From contig CAUQMH010000001.1 of NCBI GenBank assembly GCA_963519075.1, forward strand, positions 1 through 64,000: DNA of 64,000 nt. Direction: 5' to 3'. A program made the translations under genes and the position numbers. This stretch comes from JABCPE02 sp963519075 (GTDB taxonomy: Bacteria; Bacteroidota; Bacteroidia; Flavobacteriales; Weeksellaceae). Below are positions 25,604 through 35,654 of this stretch, in pieces; position 1 is the first letter of the stretch; every line of letters begins with the position of its first letter. The notes beneath the pieces are model-generated. The model was not told the DNA's origin and ran no database searches. It saw nothing but the letters and a program-made list of their open reading frames with translations.

Positions 25604-27192
25604 AAATAGAAAAAACTATTTTTTTATTAACTGCGTTATTTTTTATCTTATTACAAGGAGCATTTGTCTTACTTGGAGATAATGCTGTGCTGTCTGATGA
25701 CCTAAATCATTTGGAAATATTATACCAATATCAAGAAGGAAAATACAGTATATCAGAAGTTTATAATCTATACACCTCCGATCCTAACAGACACACACGC
25801 CCAATTTCTCCTATTGTGATAACATTCGCAACTTATTTAGGTGGATTTTGGACGCCTTTGTTTTTCATTCATAATTTTCTATTTCCCATCGCCGCATGGC
25901 TACTAAAACTAATTTTAGATAAGTTTTTTAGTGAATATAGTGCTTTTACACTATTAGCATGTATATTGGTCACTGTATTTCCTTTATCCTCATCTAATTT
26001 ATTCTCTTTTGTGATGTGTGGGGCTTATTTGATATACATATGGTATTTCCAAAGTATATTATGTCTCTCATCAAAAAATAATTTGATTTATCATTTGATA
26101 TCTGGAATATTATTGGGAATTTCACTGTTATTCCAAGAGTTACATTTATTTTTGATTCCATTATCTATATTCATTTTAGTCATCACCAACAGAGAAAAAA
26201 TCCTATTGAAACTATCTCTTTCTATAGGTTTAGGTTTATTCATCGCTGCATTTTATAAGTTTTTCTTAGTAAAAATCATCTATCCTGAACATTTTGATTA
26301 TGCCGCATCTAAAGTTACTTTTAGTCTTTCAAGTAGTTTTATCGTAATTTTCTCTTTTTTCAAATTATTCATCCTTGACTTTGCATATATTGCTAAACAA
26401 AGCTTCTTAGCGATTTCTGATTATTCTTGGTTTGATTACATCTTATTAGCTCTTGGGCTGGTTATTTCTGGAATGGTATCCATTTTCTGTAAATTTGATA
26501 AAACCATCCCAAAACACTATTTTTTAGTGTTTTTAAGCATCTTTTTGATGACAATCGTCGTTTTCTTTATTTCTCAATATCCCATGACCTCATTTAGTTT
26601 TGAGAATAGGATTTTACTCTGGGTCAAATTTTCTTCTTCCTTACTTTTAGGATATTTGATTTACAACGGTTTGGCTTCTGCAAAAAAGAAAAGTTATCAA
26701 AACTTGCTGAAAACCTTATTATTTTTATTTTTATCCACTAATTTTATTTGTGTTATTTCCGAAAAAAACTCTTGGATCTACGCCAGCAATTATAATAAAA
26801 ACCTCATCAAAAGCCTAGTTTCTCATCTTCCCAAAAATATCAAAGATGAAAAAATTATCATCATAGAAAATAAAACAAATTATGATAAACTCATCACTGA
26901 CGAAAAAACATTAAAAGCTTCTTATGAGATGAGAGCAGCGCTGGTTTTATATACTCCACAAGTTTCTATAAATGGTGCTAATATATACAGAATCAGCACC
27001 AAAGACACTTATTTATATTCTATTTTTGAAAAAAAGCTGAACAATAGGCCTCGTTCAGAAATCAAAGAAACCGAAACAGGATTTATTTTAGGTAAAGACA
27101 AAATAAATTTCCCTTTTTATGTTTTTGATTATGCTGACAATTCTTTACATTTGGTAAAAAATAAAAGTGATTATAACAAGTTTCTAAAATAA
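25600..27192 (+). CDS. Multi-pass membrane protein, putative GT-C glycosyltransferase
   Basis: This 530-residue protein has about 10-11 hydrophobic helices up to residue ~395 and a soluble C-terminal domain. The first outer loop contains DD (residues 33-34, in LSDDLNH), and further on DPNRHTRPIS near 61-70. Acidic pairs in loop 1 and an Arg-Pro motif are typical of GT-C transferases that use lipid-linked sugars on the periplasmic face. I infer this function and do not recognise a named family. A Wzy-type polymerase is the main alternative. It sits in the same operon as the ArnC/GtrB-like enzyme, its likely supplier. Confidence 0.72.
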   Translation: MKIEKTIFLLTALFFILLQGAFVLLGDNAVLSDDLNHLEILYQYQEGKYSISEVYNLYTSDPNRHTRPISPIVITFATYLGGFWTPLFFIHNFLFPIAAWLLKLILDKFFSEYSAFTLLACILVTVFPLSSSNLFSFVMCGAYLIYIWYFQSILCLSSKNNLIYHLISGILLGISLLFQELHLFLIPLSIFILVITNREKILLKLSLSIGLGLFIAAFYKFFLVKIIYPEHFDYAASKVTFSLSSSFIVIFSFFKLFILDFAYIAKQSFLAISDYSWFDYILLALGLVISGMVSIFCKFDKTIPKHYFLVFLSIFLMTIVVFFISQYPMTSFSFENRILLWVKFSSSLLLGYLIYNGLASAKKKSYQNLLKTLLFLFLSTNFICVISEKNSWIYASNYNKNLIKSLVSHLPKNIKDEKIIIIENKTNYDKLITDEKTLKASYEMRAALVLYTPQVSINGANIYRISTKDTYLYSIFEKKLNNRPRSEIKETETGFILGKDKINFPFYVFDYADNSLHLVKNKSDYNKFLK

Positions 27193-27201
27193 TAAAATAT
27201 A

Positions 27202-28062
27202 ATGAAAGGAATAATTCTCGCGGGAGGTTCTGGGACAAGGCTCTACCCGCTCACTATCGCAGTAAGTAAGCAGTTAATGCCTGTATATGACAAGCCTATG
27301 ATTTATTTCCCTATTTCTACCCTTCTATTGGCGGGAATCAGGGAGATACTCATCATCACTACGCCGCACGACCAAGAGGCTTTCAAAAAACTATTGGGCG
27401 ATGGTTCACAAATTGGGTGTAAGTTTGAATACAAAGTTCAGCCTTCTCCAGATGGATTGGCTCAGGCGTTTATTTTAGGAGAGGAGTTCATCGGGTCAGA
27501 TTCTGTGGCGCTGGTTTTGGGCGATAATATTTTCTACGGTTCCGGTCTTCCTCAGCTGCTGGAAAGCAAAACCCAAGTGAAGGGCGGCTGTGTATTTGCC
27601 TACCCTGTTTCCGACCCTGAAAGATATGGTGTGGTAGAATTTGATGAAAACCAAAAAGCCGTTTCCATAGAAGAAAAACCTGCCGTTCCGAAGTCCAACT
27701 ATGCCGTGCCTGGTCTTTATTTCTATGACAATTCTGTGGTGGAATATGCTAAAAACCTAAAACCTTCGGCGAGAGGAGAATTGGAAATTACCGATATCAA
27801 TAAAATTTATCTTGAAAAAGGTCAGTTAGAAGTAGGTGTGATGAGCCGAGGGACAGCTTGGCTGGATACAGGGACTTTTGATTCCCTTCACGAGGCGTCT
27901 GAATTTGTAAAAGTTCTTGAAAAAAGACAAGGCGTGAAAATCTCCTGCATCGAAGAGATTGCCTACAAAAAAGGATTTATCAACAAAGAACAGCTCCTGA
28001 AATCTGCCGAAAAATACGGAAAAAGCGGCTACGGCGATTATCTTAAAAAGCTGATAAAATAG
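27202..28062 (+). CDS. rfbA: Glucose-1-phosphate thymidylyltransferase
   Basis: This enzyme joins dTTP and glucose-1-phosphate to dTDP-glucose, the entry to dTDP-deoxysugars. Motifs are LAGGSGTRLYPLT (nucleotide binding), SKQLMPVYDKPMIYFP, LGDNIFYG (metal-binding Asp), EEKPAVPKSNYAVPGLYFYD and AWLDTGTFDSL. The 286-residue length is standard. It ends the glycan cluster and is followed by a strong terminator. Confidence 0.97.
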   Translation: MKGIILAGGSGTRLYPLTIAVSKQLMPVYDKPMIYFPISTLLLAGIREILIITTPHDQEAFKKLLGDGSQIGCKFEYKVQPSPDGLAQAFILGEEFIGSDSVALVLGDNIFYGSGLPQLLESKTQVKGGCVFAYPVSDPERYGVVEFDENQKAVSIEEKPAVPKSNYAVPGLYFYDNSVVEYAKNLKPSARGELEITDINKIYLEKGQLEVGVMSRGTAWLDTGTFDSLHEASEFVKVLEKRQGVKISCIEEIAYKKGFINKEQLLKSAEKYGKSGYGDYLKKLIK

Positions 28063-28079
28063 TATAAAACCTCAACAAA

Positions 28080-28106
28080 AAATCCCTCCTAAACGAGGGA
28101 TTTTTA
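28080..28106. terminator. Bidirectional terminator ending the glycan cluster
   Basis: A 9-bp stem (28080-28088 with 28095-28103), a 6-base loop and flanking A/T runs lie between the convergent rfbA and lipoprotein genes. Confidence 0.85.
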
Positions 28107-28125
28107 TTTTTTACTTATTTATAAA

Positions 28126-28650
28126 TTACTCTAACCTTTGATATGTATAATATTTATAATAACTCTTTGTCCATGTAAAATACAACAAAAGAAATGCTGC
28201 CCCACTTCGTGATGTAGATTCTACAATACCCAAACCATTATCCTGATTTTTATACAAATGAAGTTTTTTAACATCAAAAGATCCTAATACATAAGGAATA
28301 AGAACAGGTTTTACATTTTGGTTTTTTAGAAGATATATATTATTCTTTTTTCTATACTTATATTGTCTTGTAATTTTAGAATTATCATTTCGTATAATCT
28401 CTATCTGCAGATTCTTATCATCTTTCACCAAAATAGAAAATTTATCATACCCTTCCATTTTATCAAGTGTAAGAGTATCTTTTAATAATTTTCTATCTAA
28501 AAGTTTAAGAATATTGTCTTTTTGTTCTGTATTTTCATAAACTCCACTAATATCAGAATTTTCGGTATTTATGTCTTTTACCTTCAGTTTGTTTATTCCT
28601 CCACATGAAGAAAGAATAAGCATTACAAAGAAAATTATACTTTTTTTCAT
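28126..28650 (-). CDS. Hypothetical lipoprotein
   Basis: The 174-residue protein starts with a lipoprotein signal peptide: MKKS, a hydrophobic stretch, then LILSSCGG with the lipidated cysteine at residue 16. The mature part is basic and polar, with no domain I recognise. It starts 8 bases after the argS stop on the same strand, so it may be transcribed with argS, though no functional link is evident. Confidence 0.75.
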   Translation of the reverse strand: MKKSIIFFVMLILSSCGGINKLKVKDINTENSDISGVYENTEQKDNILKLLDRKLLKDTLTLDKMEGYDKFSILVKDDKNLQIEIIRNDNSKITRQYKYRKKNNIYLLKNQNVKPVLIPYVLGSFDVKKLHLYKNQDNGLGIVESTSRSGAAFLLLYFTWTKSYYKYYTYQRLE

Positions 28651-28658
28651 AATTTCAT

Positions 28659-30419
28659 TTACATTCTATCCACCACGCCTATTCCGAGCAGATGTAAAGA
28701 TTTTCTAATCACCACGCCTGTGAGCTGAGATAGATATAGTCGGAATTTCTTCACATCTTCGTTTTCGTTGTTCAAAATCGGATTATTTTGGTAAAAAGCA
28801 TTGTAGAGTTTTACCACTTCATAAACATAATTAGCCAAATGAGCAGGGCTGAGTGCCGCCGCCGCTTTGCTTACAGTTTCCTTGTATTCGCTTAGAGCAA
28901 TGATGAGTTCTTTCTCGTTCTCACTAAGGGCGATGTTTTCAGAGAAATTGAAATCCGTTCCTTCAGCTCTTTTCAGTAAAGACTGAATTCTGGCATAAGC
29001 ATACTGAATGAAAGGCCCTGTATTCCCATTGAAATCCACACTTTCCTCTGGATTGAAAAGCATTTTTTTCTTCGGATCTACTTTTAGCATAAAATATTTC
29101 AATGCTCCAAGACCTACGATTTCATAAGATTTTTCTTTTTCCTCTTCGGTCAGCGCTTCCAGTTTTCCTAGTTCCTGCGCTTTTTCTTTCGCCGTAAGAT
29201 ACATTTCCTGCATCAGGTCATCGGCATCCACCACTGTTCCTTCACGAGATTTCATCTTTCCGTTAGGAAGTTCCACCATTCCGTAGGATAGATGGTAAAG
29301 ATGCTCCGCCCAGCTGTAGCCGAGTTTTTTAAGGATTTTAAACAAAACCTGAAAATGATAATCCTGCTCATTTCCCACCGTGTAGATAAGTCTCTGTATA
29401 TCATTATCCGCGAAACGCCCCACGGCAGTTCCCAAATCCTGCGTGATATAGACAGAAGTCCCATCCCCACGAAGGAGAAGTTTTTCATCCAAGCCTTCAT
29501 CGGTAAGGTCGCACCATACAGAGCCATCTTCTTTGGTGAAGAAAACGCCTTTGTCCAGACCTTCTTTTATCAAATCTTTACCCAAAAGGTAAGTTTGGCT
29601 TTCATATTGAACTTGGTCAAAATCTACTCCAAGGCGTTTATAAGTTTCCGCAAATCCTGCATAAACCCAAGCGTTCATTTTTTCCCAAAGGTTTCTTACT
29701 TTTTCATCGCCATTTTCCCAGTCCAAAAGCATTTTTTGAGCCTCTAAAATAGACGGCGCTTGTTTTTTAGCCGTTTCTTCGTCTATGCCTTGTTCTTTCA
29801 GCTGGGCTATTTCTGCTTTGTAATGTTTATCAAATTCCACATAGTAATTTCCCACCAGCTTATCACCTTTTGTTTGGGTAGATTCTGGCGTTGCTCCATT
29901 TCCGAATTTTTCCCACGCCAACATAGATTTACAAATGTGGATTCCTCTATCGTTGATGATTTGGGTTTTGATGACATTATAGCCCTCTTCTTTCAAAATA
30001 TTAGCAATAGAAAAGCCTAAAAGATTATTTCTAATATGTCCCAAATGCAAAGGTTTGTTGGTATTTGGCGAAGAATATTCCACCATAATGGTTTCATTCT
30101 TAGGTGTGATTTTCTCTAAATTCTCGGAAAGATTTTTAAAGCTTTGCAGGAAAACATTGTCCTTTAATTTTAGGTTAAGAAAACCTTTCACAATGTTATA
30201 ATTTTCTACAAAATCCACCTCCGAAAGTATCTTGTCGCCAAGCTCTGTCGCGATGATATCTGGACTTTTCTTCAAAACTTTAACCAAAGGAAAAGTCACG
30301 ACAGTAAAATCTCCTTCAAAATCAGGTTTTGTCTGCTGAATTTCAGGAACGAAATCCACCAAACCAAAACTCTCTGCTAAAACTTTCTGTATTTTTTCAA
30401 GTAATATCTCTCTAACCAT
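28659..30419 (-). CDS. argS: Arginyl-tRNA synthetase
   Basis: This class I synthetase charges tRNA-Arg. It has the N-terminal Add-1 domain (1-105), the HIGH-type motif HLGH at 125-128 within SSPNTNKPLHLGHIRN, a YDLG-like ITQDLGTA segment, the KMSKS-equivalent GKMKSREGTVV near 392, and a C-terminal DALR anticodon-binding domain ending in LHLLGIGVVDRM. At 586 residues it has the family length. A TATCTTTG promoter core lies about 18 bases upstream. Confidence 0.97.
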   Translation of the reverse strand: MVREILLEKIQKVLAESFGLVDFVPEIQQTKPDFEGDFTVVTFPLVKVLKKSPDIIATELGDKILSEVDFVENYNIVKGFLNLKLKDNVFLQSFKNLSENLEKITPKNETIMVEYSSPNTNKPLHLGHIRNNLLGFSIANILKEEGYNVIKTQIINDRGIHICKSMLAWEKFGNGATPESTQTKGDKLVGNYYVEFDKHYKAEIAQLKEQGIDEETAKKQAPSILEAQKMLLDWENGDEKVRNLWEKMNAWVYAGFAETYKRLGVDFDQVQYESQTYLLGKDLIKEGLDKGVFFTKEDGSVWCDLTDEGLDEKLLLRGDGTSVYITQDLGTAVGRFADNDIQRLIYTVGNEQDYHFQVLFKILKKLGYSWAEHLYHLSYGMVELPNGKMKSREGTVVDADDLMQEMYLTAKEKAQELGKLEALTEEEKEKSYEIVGLGALKYFMLKVDPKKKMLFNPEESVDFNGNTGPFIQYAYARIQSLLKRAEGTDFNFSENIALSENEKELIIALSEYKETVSKAAAALSPAHLANYVYEVVKLYNAFYQNNPILNNENEDVKKFRLYLSQLTGVVIRKSLHLLGIGVVDRM

Positions 30420-30436
30420 AATAAATAAAATAATTG

Positions 30437-30444
30437 CAAAGATA
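30437..30444 (-). promoter_or_regulatory. Promoter core of argS
   Basis: TATCTTTG on the minus strand matches TAnnTTTG and lies close to the argS ATG. Confidence 0.6.
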
Positions 30445-30449
30445 AAAAA

Positions 30450-30486
30450 TATAAAGGAAATCCCTGAAAAAGAGACTTCCTTTATA
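30450..30486 (-). terminator. Terminator downstream of the SusD gene
   Basis: A 10-bp perfect stem (30450-30459 with 30477-30486) is followed on the minus strand by a run of T, 29 bases after the SusD stop. Confidence 0.7.
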
Positions 30487-30514
30487 AAAAAATTAGTTAA
30501 AAATGAAGAGGCTA

Positions 30515-31958
30515 TTAGTTATCCCACCAAACTCTGTTGCTCAGCCCTGTGTATGGAATCGGAACCCCTGGTCCTGCTACTAAGTTAGCGCGGTTTGAAT
30601 TGATTTCTACATCTGGATATGGCAGGTTTCTCGGGATTACATTAGAAGTTACATTGCTCGCTGCTGGTGTGAGAGCTGGGAAGCCAGTTCTTCTCCAATC
30701 TACCCAAGACTCATAAGATGCCTGGAACATGGTAATCCATTTTTGCTCCATGATTCTCTGTAAAGTCCCATTATAAGCCACATTCGCATTCGCTAAATAT
30801 GTCGCTGCAGAAGAAGATAAACCTAATGCTGCGAAATCCTGTGTAATCGCAGCTTGATAAGCCGCCTGTGCACTTGCTGCATTAGATGCTCTGTGATACA
30901 CTTCTGCTTTGATAAAATTAACCTCTGCTGCACTCATCAAAACCACAGGAGCTTTTATAGACGCATAAGCACTTCCTACACGGGAATATCTATTCTTTTT
31001 GGAGTCTTCTTCATCATTTCCTGGTGCATTACCCAAATACTGTCCTTTTAATCCTAAAACATTATTAGCAACAGGCTCAAAATAAACACCTACCCTAGGG
31101 TCTGACAATGCTTTCATCTTATCTACAATTGTACTGGATACTGCTTGGTCACTTCTTCCAGAAAGCACATCAAACTGATAGATAGGATTGGCATTAGAAG
31201 CTACAGTACCAAAGAGAACCTTTGCATCATCCACACTAGTTTCTATAAGACTAGGATTGGATGCCAAGAAATTCGCTGCTGCATTGGGCTGTCTGCGGCT
31301 TAAATGGTTTAGTAATCGTAGTTTTAACGAATTTCCGTATTTTTTCCATTTTGCCACATCCCCTCCATAGACTATATCTCCAGAAATAGTTTCTGTTCCT
31401 GCTGAAAGAGCAGCTAACCCCCTCATCTATCATGGCAATAAGAGCTGGATAGATATTTTCCTGTCTATCATAAGCAGGAGTAATATTAGCTCTTCCCTGT
31501 AAAGCCTCAGAAAAAGGTATATCTCCAAACATATCTGTAACAACACTGAATGCGTGAGCCTGAAGAAGCTTAGAAACCCCTACATACGCCCTATTTCCAG
31601 AGGCTGCAGCCTTGTTTTCCAGCTCTCTCATACCCATCAACACATTATTATAAAAAGCCCCCCAAGCCACATCTGTACTAGAAGAGGTGATTCTATATTG
31701 TGCATAATCAAGTGGCTGCGCCCTATGTCCCGCATAATGCTGAACGATACTTGCTGGCATTCTAGTCCCCTCACCACCAAGAGCAAAGGCAAAACCAACC
31801 TGTGAACCACTAAGAAGCCCTGACAAAGAAGCTTCTGAAGGATTATTGGGATCTACATTAATATCCAACTCCTGTCTACAAGATGTAACTACCAAAGGAG
31901 TCGCTGTCAAAGCTAAAAGAACAGCATATTTAGATATATTATTTCTAATTTTTTTCAT
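30515..31958 (-). pseudogene. SusD/RagB-family nutrient-binding lipoprotein, frameshifted
   Basis: SusD-type lipoproteins cap a SusC channel and bind the nutrient at the cell surface. The first frame (31958 down to about 31420) begins with a lipoprotein signal peptide ending in VVTSC, followed by the family's N-terminal region (LDINVDPNNPSEAS, MFGDIPFSEAL). The second frame continues from about 31420 to 30515 with the C-terminal half, including AEVNFIKAEVYHRA and the closing WVDWRRTGFP. The switch falls at a run of five G (C run at 31418-31422): four G would restore MIDEGLAALSAG. Repaired, the protein would be about 480 residues, normal length. It could be pseudogenised, phase-variable, or a sequencing error. 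Confidence 0.85.
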
Positions 31959-31970
31959 TTTTCTTAGTTT

Positions 31971-34843
31971 TTAGAATTGAACTTTTAAATTAACACCAAA
32001 GCTTCTTGTCGATGGGAATGCAAAACGAGAAACCCCTTGTGCATTTCCTGTTCCAAAAGAGCTTGATTCTGGGTCTATGTGAGGCACCTTTGTCCATAAG
32101 AACAAGTTTCTACCAAATACACCTACATCTATACTTCTTATGAAATCAAATCCTGCTGGACGGAAACTGTATCCTAAGCTTATTTCACGAAGTTTCACCC
32201 AGTCATTTTTATACACATAAGCTTCTGTTGGAAGTGAATTATAATAATTTTGGTTTATCGCAATAGGTGTTGTATTTGGTGTTCCTGCAGATGTTACACC
32301 AGGGAAAACTGTCGTTCCATTTTCTCTTTCTAATGTCTTTGCAGATACGCCATAGAAATCCAACAATTCTTCTGTTCCATTAAACAAATATCCTCCTTGT
32401 CTGATGTCCAATTGTGCTGTGAGGTACACTCCTTTATATTTAAAGGTTGTTCCTACACTTCCTGTCCAGTCTGGTTCTACATGCCCTAGGACTTGGCCAC
32501 TCTGGATCATTGGCTTACCATTACTTCCCACCAAAATATTTCCATTGGCATCTCTCATATAGGCGCTACCAACGATAGAACCATATCTTTCGCCTTTTAC
32601 AGCATAGATAGCAGGACTTCCTGAGAAACCTCCCATATATATTCTATCTGTTTTAGGATGTGTTTCTTCCACCAATGAGCGGATTCTACTAAAATTAAAA
32701 TTAACTTCCCAGCTAAAATCTTTTGCTTTGATAGGTGTGACTTTCAGTCCTGCCTCTATCCCTTTAGAAGAAGTTTGTCCTGTGTTCTCAATGGATATAG
32801 CAGCCCCTGAAGTAGGAGAAATCCTAAGTCCGATGATTCCATCTGTATTCTTGTTTTCGAAATAAGTGAACTCCAAACCAATTCTATTCTTCAAGAAACG
32901 AAGTTCTGTTCCTACCTCATATTCCGTTGTAAATTCTGGCTTTAAGTCTGGATCATTCCATGTGTTTGCCACTTTGTATCCTACATAAGTCCCTAAATCA
33001 TTATTAAAAGGAAATTTAAGTCCTGGCACGAATCCATCACCATACTCTGCTTTTCTATATGCTTGGAAAACTAAATAAGGATCTGCATCTCTTGCCGTTC
33101 TGGAAATCCCAGCACGCAGTTTACCATAACTTAATATATCCTTATTAATATTAAATGCATCCGAGAAGACAAAGGAACCACTTACCCCAGGGTAGAAATA
33201 AGCTCTATTATTTTCTGGTAAAGTAGAAGCCATCTCATATCTTCCTACTAAGTTCAGGAACAAATAATTTTTGTAGCTCAAAGTAACATCTCCAAAGAAC
33301 CCAAATAATGTTCTTTGGGTTTCATAGTTATAGCCTGGGTCAAAAGAAGCGATGTTATCAGTATTTACCAAACCTGGTGCAGCTAGTGCATTCCCTGTAA
33401 TAACACTATTTCTGTAAGTTCTCTTGTTATAGTCCTGTCCCACCACAACTGTCAATGCCAAGTTATCCGTAATATTGGTATTGATATTTGCCATCAATGT
33501 TGAGGTAAGCTCGTTTCTCTTCACATCATCATAAGACAAATATCCTTTCACTTTTGAGCCAGAATATATATCTCTGAATATCACTCTATTATCTACAAAA
33601 TAATCATTCCCTAATCTATAAGTCAGTTTTAACCATTTTGTTAAATCATATCCTAAATTCAAACTCGTAATGAAACGGTCACTGGATGTTTTAGCAGAGT
33701 TCTTATAAACTGACCAATATGGGTTGTCAAAACTTCCCCCTCGGAAATTGATTTGTTCGCCAGTAGCAGGATTAACATAGCCATAACCCTTCAAATCCCA
33801 GCTCACAGGAGTGTGGAACAAGGCAAAAATAGGGTTATTCCCATCCTGCCCTGCGAATGGCACATTTCCTTTGGTTTTATTATAAGAGACATTTACTCCT
33901 GCATTGAATTTCTCTGTAACCTGCGTATTTCCATTAAATCTAAAATTGGTCTTCTCATATTCTTGGTTCGGAACTATGGATGTCTGCAAGGAATGCCCTG
34001 CTGACAAGAAAACATTAGATTTATTAAATGAATGTGACAAAGACACATTATTATTTCTTGTTACTCCAGTTTGTAGAAACTGCTTTCTCGGGTCATAAAC
34101 AGAGAGTGTAACATTTTTGCCTGCCGCATCACTATACACAGTCTGCCCTTGTATTTTTGCCCCCATGAATAAGAAGTTCCTTCTCCATACACACCTCTAC
34201 TTCCCTGTGCATAGACTGTCTGATAATCTGGAAGAACCAAAGCATTATCTACCGCAACCTGTGTAGAAAGGACAATCTGTGGCTTCCCTGCTCTTGCTTT
34301 TCCTGATTTCGTTGTGATGAGGATAACCCCATTAGAACCTCTATTTCCATAAAGAACAGCTCCAGCTGCCCCTTTCAGGATATTGATACTCTCAATATCA
34401 TCAGGGTTGATATCCGCTGCTCTGTTTGGAGAAGAAATCCCTGAGGTAGTATTGGAGTTCCCATCATTCGCATTAGTGATAGGCACTCCATCAATCACAT
34501 ACAGAGGCTCGTTAGAATTTGTAAGAGATTTTGCCCCTCCTCTAATGACTAATCTACTCCCAGAACCTGGCGCCCCGCCAGAAGAGATTACCTGAAGCCC
34601 TGCTGCTTTTCCCGAAAGCGAATTGACTAAATTCTGATTCCCAACTTTTGACAAGTCATCTCCGCCTACTTTCGTAGTTGAATACCCAAGAGATTTATTC
34701 TCTCTCTTAATTCCCAAAGCGGTGATTACCACTTCGCCGATTTCCTTGACTTTCACAGAGTCTTTTGGTTTTTCCTGTGCGTTTCCTATCACAAAGGAAG
34801 AAGAAAGAACAACTGCCAAGACATTTGATGTTAGTTTCTTCAT
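31971..34843 (-). pseudogene. SusC/RagA-family TonB-dependent transporter, frameshifted
   Basis: SusC proteins are TonB-dependent outer-membrane channels. The first frame (from 34843) has a signal peptide (cleavage near GNAQ), then EIGEVVITALGIKRE and the plug domain with PLYVIDGVPI and INPDDIESINILKGAAGAVLYG. It leaves frame after SYSWG at a run of five G (C run at 34160-34164); six G would give SYSWGAKIQGQTV. The second frame from there to 31971 encodes the beta-barrel, ending in SFGVNLKVQF, a normal barrel C-terminus. The repaired length is near 957 residues. The gene lies 12 bases upstream of the SusD gene, which is also frameshifted. Confidence 0.87.
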
Positions 34844-34903
34844 AATTAAAAGTTATTTTGGTTTTTCTTTGACAATTTTATAACATTTTTTTAATAAAAA
34901 CAA

Positions 34904-34932
34904 TAGATTTGTAAAAAAAAATATTAAATTTG
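34904..34932 (+). promoter_or_regulatory. Tandem promoter cores ahead of rnhB
   Basis: Two TAnnTTTG matches, TAGATTTG at 34904-34911 and TAAATTTG at 34925-34932, lie 41-69 bases ahead of the rnhB ATG. Confidence 0.5.
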
Positions 34933-34972
34933 TGCTAAATTTTATTTAAAACTTAATTTTTATTGAATATTT

Positions 34973-35572
34973 ATGAATTTAAAGCGTTTTTGGTCTGAAA
35001 TTTGCATCGAGGCTGGTTGTGATGAGGTAGGAAGAGGCTGTCTGGCAGGCCCTGTGGTCGCTGCTGCTGTGATTATTGATGAAAAATTTGACCACAACCT
35101 CATCAACGACTCTAAAAAACTTACCACAAAGGTTCGTTTAGAATTAGACCAATACATAAGGGAAAATGCGGTGGATTTCGCGATTGCAGAAGTTCCGCCT
35201 TCTTTCATTGATGAGCATAACATACTGAACGCCAGTATCCACGCGATGCACTTGGCATTAGACCAGCTAAAAACACGCCCAGAGCTGATTTTAGTGGATG
35301 GGAACAGGTTTCATCCATATAATTTCATTCCATACGAATGCATTGTAAAAGGAGACGGCAAGGTGCTTTCCATCGCGGCTGCTTCTATTTTAGCTAAAAA
35401 CTACCGAGACCAGCTCATGCTGAAACTCCACGAAGAATTCCCTGAATACGCTTGGGACAAAAATGTTGGCTATCCCACCAAAGCCCATAGAGAAGCCATT
35501 AAGAAACATGGCGCTACGCCTTATCACAGGATGAGTTTTAAACTTCTAAGCGATTCTGATAAACCTTCCTGA
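34973..35572 (+). CDS. rnhB: Ribonuclease HII
   Basis: RNase HII removes RNA and single ribonucleotides from DNA. The N-terminal CDEVGRGCLAGPVVAAAVI carries the catalytic Asp17-Glu18 pair. NDSKKLTTKVR follows, then LVDGNRF with a further catalytic aspartate near 109, GDGKVLSIAAASILAK, and the C-terminal NVGYPTKAH-REAI and HRMSFK motifs. The 199-residue length is standard. It is divergent from the SusC gene. Confidence 0.97.
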   Translation: MNLKRFWSEICIEAGCDEVGRGCLAGPVVAAAVIIDEKFDHNLINDSKKLTTKVRLELDQYIRENAVDFAIAEVPPSFIDEHNILNASIHAMHLALDQLKTRPELILVDGNRFHPYNFIPYECIVKGDGKVLSIAAASILAKNYRDQLMLKLHEEFPEYAWDKNVGYPTKAHREAIKKHGATPYHRMSFKLLSDSDKPS

Positions 35573-35627
35573 TGATTTAATAATTTGCTTAAAAGACTCT
35601 TATGTTTCCTCTTTTTAGTTTATTCAT

Positions 35628-35635
35628 TATATTTG
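35628..35635 (+). promoter_or_regulatory. Promoter core of the symporter gene
   Basis: TATATTTG matches TAnnTTTG, 20 bases ahead of the ATG at 35655. Confidence 0.55.
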
Positions 35636-35654
35636 CAACAAACAAAAAGTAGTA

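Noticed and set aside
31251..34166. Programmed ribosomal frameshifting in the SusC and SusD genes
   Set aside because: The shifts fall at plain G runs without a slippery heptamer plus structure that I can identify, and SusC/SusD genes are not known to use it. Decay or slippage mutation is simpler.
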